Assembly: GCA_036266155.1 (NCBI GenBank) | Contig: DATANR010000223.1 | Coordinates: forward strand, 1-33,464 | Length of the DNA: 33,464 bases | Direction: 5' to 3' | Source: SIAJ01 sp036266155 | GTDB lineage: Bacteria; Planctomycetota; Planctomycetia; Gemmatales; Gemmataceae | Shown: piece after piece, positions 30,541 through 33,464 of the stretch | How the letters are laid out: each line of letters begins with the position of its first letter | Numbering within the stretch: position 1 is the first letter of the stretch | Program-made: the position numbers and the translations under genes | The notes under the pieces: generated by a model | What the model saw: only the letters and a program-made list of their open reading frames with translations | What the model was told of the DNA's origin: nothing | Databases searched by the model: none

Positions 30541-30672
30541 GGCGGGTCCAGGATTTGGGGAGTGGGGAGATTGTAGGCGATGGCGTTCACGTGTGAACCC
30601 GCGACGTATCCGCAGGTGTCGGGTCCTGCTAAAATGTGCTAATCGTCCCGTGCGGCCGCCGGCAAAGAAGTT

Positions 30673-31275
30673 ATGAGTACCACGCTCACACCGTCGATCA
30701 TTTCCGCACCGCCGATGCCGTTTGTCAAGCGCTTGACCATTTCGGATGTCGCAATGCTACCCCGGACACTGCCGTCCGGTGATGTGAACTACGAACTCGA
30801 CGACGGGAGGCTGATCGTCATCCCGCCCCCTGGTGACATCCACGGCGCCATTCAAGCCAACGTCGTTACTCAGTTCAAGATTCAGGGAGAGTTTCGCGGG
30901 CTCGGCCGTGCTCGCTCCGAAGTTGGTCTGATTCTCAGGCGCCGTCCGGATCGACTTGTCGGGCCTGATGCCGTGTTCATCACGGCGGCATTGCTTCCGC
31001 TCCGCCGGTCAACGGAAGGGTATCTGGAAACGATCCCGGAATTGGTTGTCGAAGTCCGGAGCCCGAACGACTCGGGACCGGCGGTCCAGAGCAAAGTGAA
31101 TGACTACCTGTCGGCCGGCGTACGCGTCGTCTGGCTCGTCGATCCAGCTTCGCAGACAGTGGCTGCTCATAGATCCAATCAAGTGGTTCAAGTGTTCGCC
31201 GCAGCCGATACGCTGGTTGTGCCTGATGTCATTCCGGGCTTTCAATACTTGGTCGCCGACTTGTTCAAGGAATGA
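30673..31275 (+). CDS. Uma2 family protein (putative PD-(D/E)XK nuclease)
   Basis: A 200-aa second Uma2 member. It shows NYELDDGRLIVIPPPGDIHGAIQANV, then VGPDAVFI (the D), LVVEVRSPND (E-x-V) with K and YLSAGVRVVWLVDP, which form the usual nuclease-like core. About 25 residues with Pro/Ser-rich sequence precede the domain. It is divergent from the zinc-ribbon gene and starts 32 bases before gatB. Its difference from the 12836 copy is large, so it is not a recent duplication. Confidence 0.87.
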   Translation: MSTTLTPSIISAPPMPFVKRLTISDVAMLPRTLPSGDVNYELDDGRLIVIPPPGDIHGAIQANVVTQFKIQGEFRGLGRARSEVGLILRRRPDRLVGPDAVFITAALLPLRRSTEGYLETIPELVVEVRSPNDSGPAVQSKVNDYLSAGVRVVWLVDPASQTVAAHRSNQVVQVFAAADTLVVPDVIPGFQYLVADLFKE

Positions 31276-31307
31276 CCAATCCAGTTTTCTGATCTCACGA
31301 GTCATCT

Positions 31308-32795
31308 ATGTCCGCGCCGTACCAGATCGTCGTCGGTCTCGAAGTCCATGTCCAGCTTCTCACCAAGTCGAAGCTCTTTTGCGGTTGCAGCACCAAGTTC
31401 GGAGCGCCGCCGAACTCGCAGACGTGTCCCGTGTGTCTCGGCATGCCGGGCACATTGCCGGTGATGAACCGCACCGCGTTCGAGTTGGCGATGCGGGCGG
31501 CTCTGGCCCTGAACTGCCAGATCGCCTCGTTCACCAAATGGGACCGCAAGAACTACTACTATCCGGATCTGCCGAAGAACTATCAGATCAGCCAGTACGA
31601 CTTGCCGTTCTCCTCCGAGGGTTGGCTCGAGATCAACGCGGCGGCCGACCCGAAGAAGGAATACAAGGCGAAGCGCATCGGCATCATCCGAGCGCATCTC
31701 GAAGAGGATGCCGGCAAGAACCTGCACGACGAGAGCGGCCGCGGCGGCGACTCGAAAATCGATCTGAATCGCACCGGCACACCGCTTGTCGAGATCGTCA
31801 GCAAGCCGGAGATCAGCAGCCCCGAGGAAGCGCGAGCGTATCTCGAGGAACTGCGGTTGATGCTCCGCGAGATCGGCGTCTCCGACTGCGAGATGCAGGA
31901 AGGCAGCCTGCGCTGCGATGCGAACGTGAACATCCATGTGCCGTATGAAGGCGGCATCGCGGCATCGCCGCTCGTCGAGGTGAAGAACCTCAACAGCTTC
32001 GGCAGCGTCGCCAAGGCGATCGCTTATGAGGCCGAGCGGCAGTACGCCGAGTTTCGGAAGAATCCTGACAATCGCTTCGGAAAGATCCTCAAGACAACGG
32101 CTGGCTGGAACGACGCCAAGGGCGTCACCGTTGTGCAGCGGCACAAGGAAGAGGCGGCCGACTACCGTTACTTCCCGGAGCCGGACCTCGTGCCTGTCGT
32201 TGTCTCGGAAGCCGAACTCACCACCGCGAAGGCGTCGATGGGCGAGTTGCCGGCCCAGCAGCGGAAGCGCTTGCAAGCGGCCCCGTTCTCGCTCTCGGCC
32301 TACGACGCTGGCGTGCTCACCGCCAAGGGCCGCAAGATGGTCTCTTACTACGAGCAGGTGACCGCCGCGGTCGGCGACGGCAAGCAGGTTTCGAACCGGT
32401 TGAGCGACCTCGTGATGGGCGCGCTCAACGAGCGCAAGGAAGAGATCGATCAGTTCCCGGTGACGGCCCCGAAGTTCGCCGAGTTCATGAAGGCGACTGC
32501 GACGGCGAACCAGCAAGACCGCCGCGACGTGTTCAAGCACATCCTCGAACACGGCACCGACGCAGCGACCGCGATGGCGAAGCTCGGCATCAAGTCGGCG
32601 GCCGACTTCGACGAGACGGCTCTGCGTCAGGCCGTGAAAGATGCAATCGCCGCGAACCCGCAGGCGCTCGACGACTTCAAGAAGGGCAAGACCGCGGCCG
32701 CCAATCGCATCAAGGGGCACGTGATGAAGACGAACAAGGGCGCGCCGAATGATGTGGTACAAAAGCTGTTAGAAGACGAACTGGCGAAGGCGTGA
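31308..32795 (+). CDS. gatB: Asp-tRNA(Asn)/Glu-tRNA(Gln) amidotransferase subunit B
   Basis: A 495-aa catalytic subunit that activates the Glu or Asp on the misacylated tRNA and transfers the amide. Conserved parts: VVGLEVHVQLLTKSKLFCGC (8-27), NSQTCPVCLGMPGTLPVMN (a zinc Cys set, C43/C46 with C25/C27), DLPKNYQISQYD, RIGIIRAHLEEDAGK, DLNRTGTPLVEIVSKP, EGSLRCDANV, EVKNLNSFGSVAKAI and ADYRYFPEPDLVP. The C-terminal YqeY-like tail (about 385-495) is complete. Length is normal. The gene is separated from gatA by three genes, including one in the opposite direction, so the amidotransferase genes are no longer one operon. Confidence 0.95.
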   Translation: MSAPYQIVVGLEVHVQLLTKSKLFCGCSTKFGAPPNSQTCPVCLGMPGTLPVMNRTAFELAMRAALALNCQIASFTKWDRKNYYYPDLPKNYQISQYDLPFSSEGWLEINAAADPKKEYKAKRIGIIRAHLEEDAGKNLHDESGRGGDSKIDLNRTGTPLVEIVSKPEISSPEEARAYLEELRLMLREIGVSDCEMQEGSLRCDANVNIHVPYEGGIAASPLVEVKNLNSFGSVAKAIAYEAERQYAEFRKNPDNRFGKILKTTAGWNDAKGVTVVQRHKEEAADYRYFPEPDLVPVVVSEAELTTAKASMGELPAQQRKRLQAAPFSLSAYDAGVLTAKGRKMVSYYEQVTAAVGDGKQVSNRLSDLVMGALNERKEEIDQFPVTAPKFAEFMKATATANQQDRRDVFKHILEHGTDAATAMAKLGIKSAADFDETALRQAVKDAIAANPQALDDFKKGKTAAANRIKGHVMKTNKGAPNDVVQKLLEDELAKA

Positions 32796-32808
32796 CGGGA
32801 GATCGACG

Positions 32809-33411
32809 ATGGCCTACTGCGACTTCACGCTAGAAGCGGTGGCGACGACACTGAATGTCACCACGCAGCCGGCCAACCTTTTTCCGGGGATCGTACCGGC
32901 ACCTATACCATCTTGGCTGACGGAAACTCTGGCGAGAGGTGGACGCCTTGCTCTGATCAGTGAGAAGTCCCGTAGCGAGTTCATTGTTGCGCCGGTCCTC
33001 GTCGCCTCGCGCGAATTGACTCACGACCAACTTGCGATTTTCTCGGGCCAGCGGCTTGACGTCGACATCGCATCCGGGCTGGTTGGCGAATGCGATTTCA
33101 TACTTGCCCTGGGCCCGCAAGTTCCCCCTTTGCGCGCGCCCATTGTGACAATCGTTGAAGCCAAGAAGCACGACATTGAAGCAGGGTTGGGTCAGTGCAT
33201 CGCTCAGATGATCGCCGCACGCCGATTCAATGAAGTCGCTGGGAAATCGATCTCCGCCGTATTTGGATGTGTGACATCGGGTGAGGTTTGGCAGTTCATG
33301 CGCCTTGTCGACCAGGTCGCGTTGATCCACGATCGGAGTTATTATCTCGACGACGTGGGCAGCATTCTCGCGGCGATCCAGGTCATTGTTGAACAAACGA
33401 CGAGTAAGTGA
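32809..33411 (+). CDS. PD-(D/E)XK-like protein of unknown role
   Basis: A 200-aa protein 13 bases after gatB. The core (92-135) reads VGECDFILALG ... PIVTIVEAKKHDIEAGLGQCIAQMIAARRFN, which fits the nuclease pattern: D96, then E117-x-K119, then a Q. The upstream SEFIVAPVLVASREL adds another acidic residue common to such cores. A 70-residue N-terminal part has no known domain. Similar short proteins are common in planctomycetes and cyanobacteria. It may be a nuclease or an inactive relative. No partner gene is seen in the window. A hairpin follows it. Confidence 0.6.
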   Translation: MAYCDFTLEAVATTLNVTTQPANLFPGIVPAPIPSWLTETLARGGRLALISEKSRSEFIVAPVLVASRELTHDQLAIFSGQRLDVDIASGLVGECDFILALGPQVPPLRAPIVTIVEAKKHDIEAGLGQCIAQMIAARRFNEVAGKSISAVFGCVTSGEVWQFMRLVDQVALIHDRSYYLDDVGSILAAIQVIVEQTTSK

Positions 33412-33425
33412 CACAAAGTTGACTC

Positions 33426-33460
33426 GTTTAGCGTTCGTCCCGACGGGACGAACGCTAAAC
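33426..33460. terminator. Perfect 16-bp hairpin at window end
   Basis: GTTTAGCGTTCGTCCC (33426-33441) is exactly complemented at 33445-33460 with a 3-base loop GAC. It ends the gatB-33411 transcript. No T-run follows in the window. Confidence 0.7.
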
Positions 33461-33464
33461 GGTG

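Noticed and set aside
31302..32762. 486-codon minus-strand ORF opposite gatB
   Set aside because: Antisense to gatB, composition-driven; shadow.
1..33464. tRNA or rRNA genes
   Set aside because: I looked in the longer gene gaps for a T-loop GTTCGA core with a matching acceptor stem and found none; a covariance search would be more reliable.

Overview
The window looks like a chromosomal segment of a planctomycete, probably near the Gemmatales. The base composition is fairly GC-rich. Lineage markers are a secreted protein with an N-terminal LExLxDRxTPA-type signature (28586-29506), a DUF1501 protein, an FGly-type sulfatase, two Uma2-family proteins, a zinc-ribbon/charged-linker/single-TM protein, and intergenic hairpins built from short repeated words. 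No taxon marker such as 16S rRNA is present, so the placement is by gene content only.

Housekeeping backbone. From left to right it holds: a secreted sulfatase (98-1432); a Tat-exported sulfite-oxidase-like molybdoenzyme (6744-7994, -); a secreted protein (8079-8933, -); a phosphate-control cluster phoR-pstB-phoU-phoB (9113-12810, +) with a three-repeat Pho-box-like site before pstB; Uma2 (12836-13387, -); ferredoxin/NADPH-type glutamate synthase large subunit gltB (13536-18275, -); DUF1501 (23033-24448, +); inorganic pyrophosphatase and a Dabb protein (25027-25938, -); and rpmB-gatC-gatA ... gatB. Three unrelated genes separate gatB from gatA. A small PD-(D/E)XK-like protein follows gatB.

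Accessory segment 1 (about 1605-6530). It carries a DDE transposase with an N-terminal SWIM zinc finger, a Clp-fold (SDH_sah-type) serine proteinase broken by a one-base frameshift, a 68-aa protein with its own terminator, and a divergent cassette of XRE repressor, nucleoside-deoxyribosyltransferase-like enzyme (DUF4406-like), two-TM GAF protein and a 60-aa ORF. The 17-bp palindrome GTCTAT-N5-ATAGAC lies over both the XRE promoter and the transposase promoter, with a second near-match over the transposase -35 box. The repressor therefore probably controls itself and the transposase. An imperfect 26-bp inverted repeat (21/26) brackets the whole segment.

Accessory segment 2 (about 18300-23030). 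It is visibly more A/T-rich and holds a tightly overlapping three-gene operon: a beta-class DNA methyltransferase (TSPPYW), a 636-aa OLD/AAA15-type ATPase with an unrecognised N-terminal domain of about 210 residues, and a TOPRIM-like DUF4276 protein. This has the logic of an anti-phage system (modification enzyme, ATPase sensor, TOPRIM-type effector) and is the best candidate for an undescribed defence operon here. A frameshifted small gene and gene-free DNA lie before it.

All family names come from reading motifs by eye. No database search was run.
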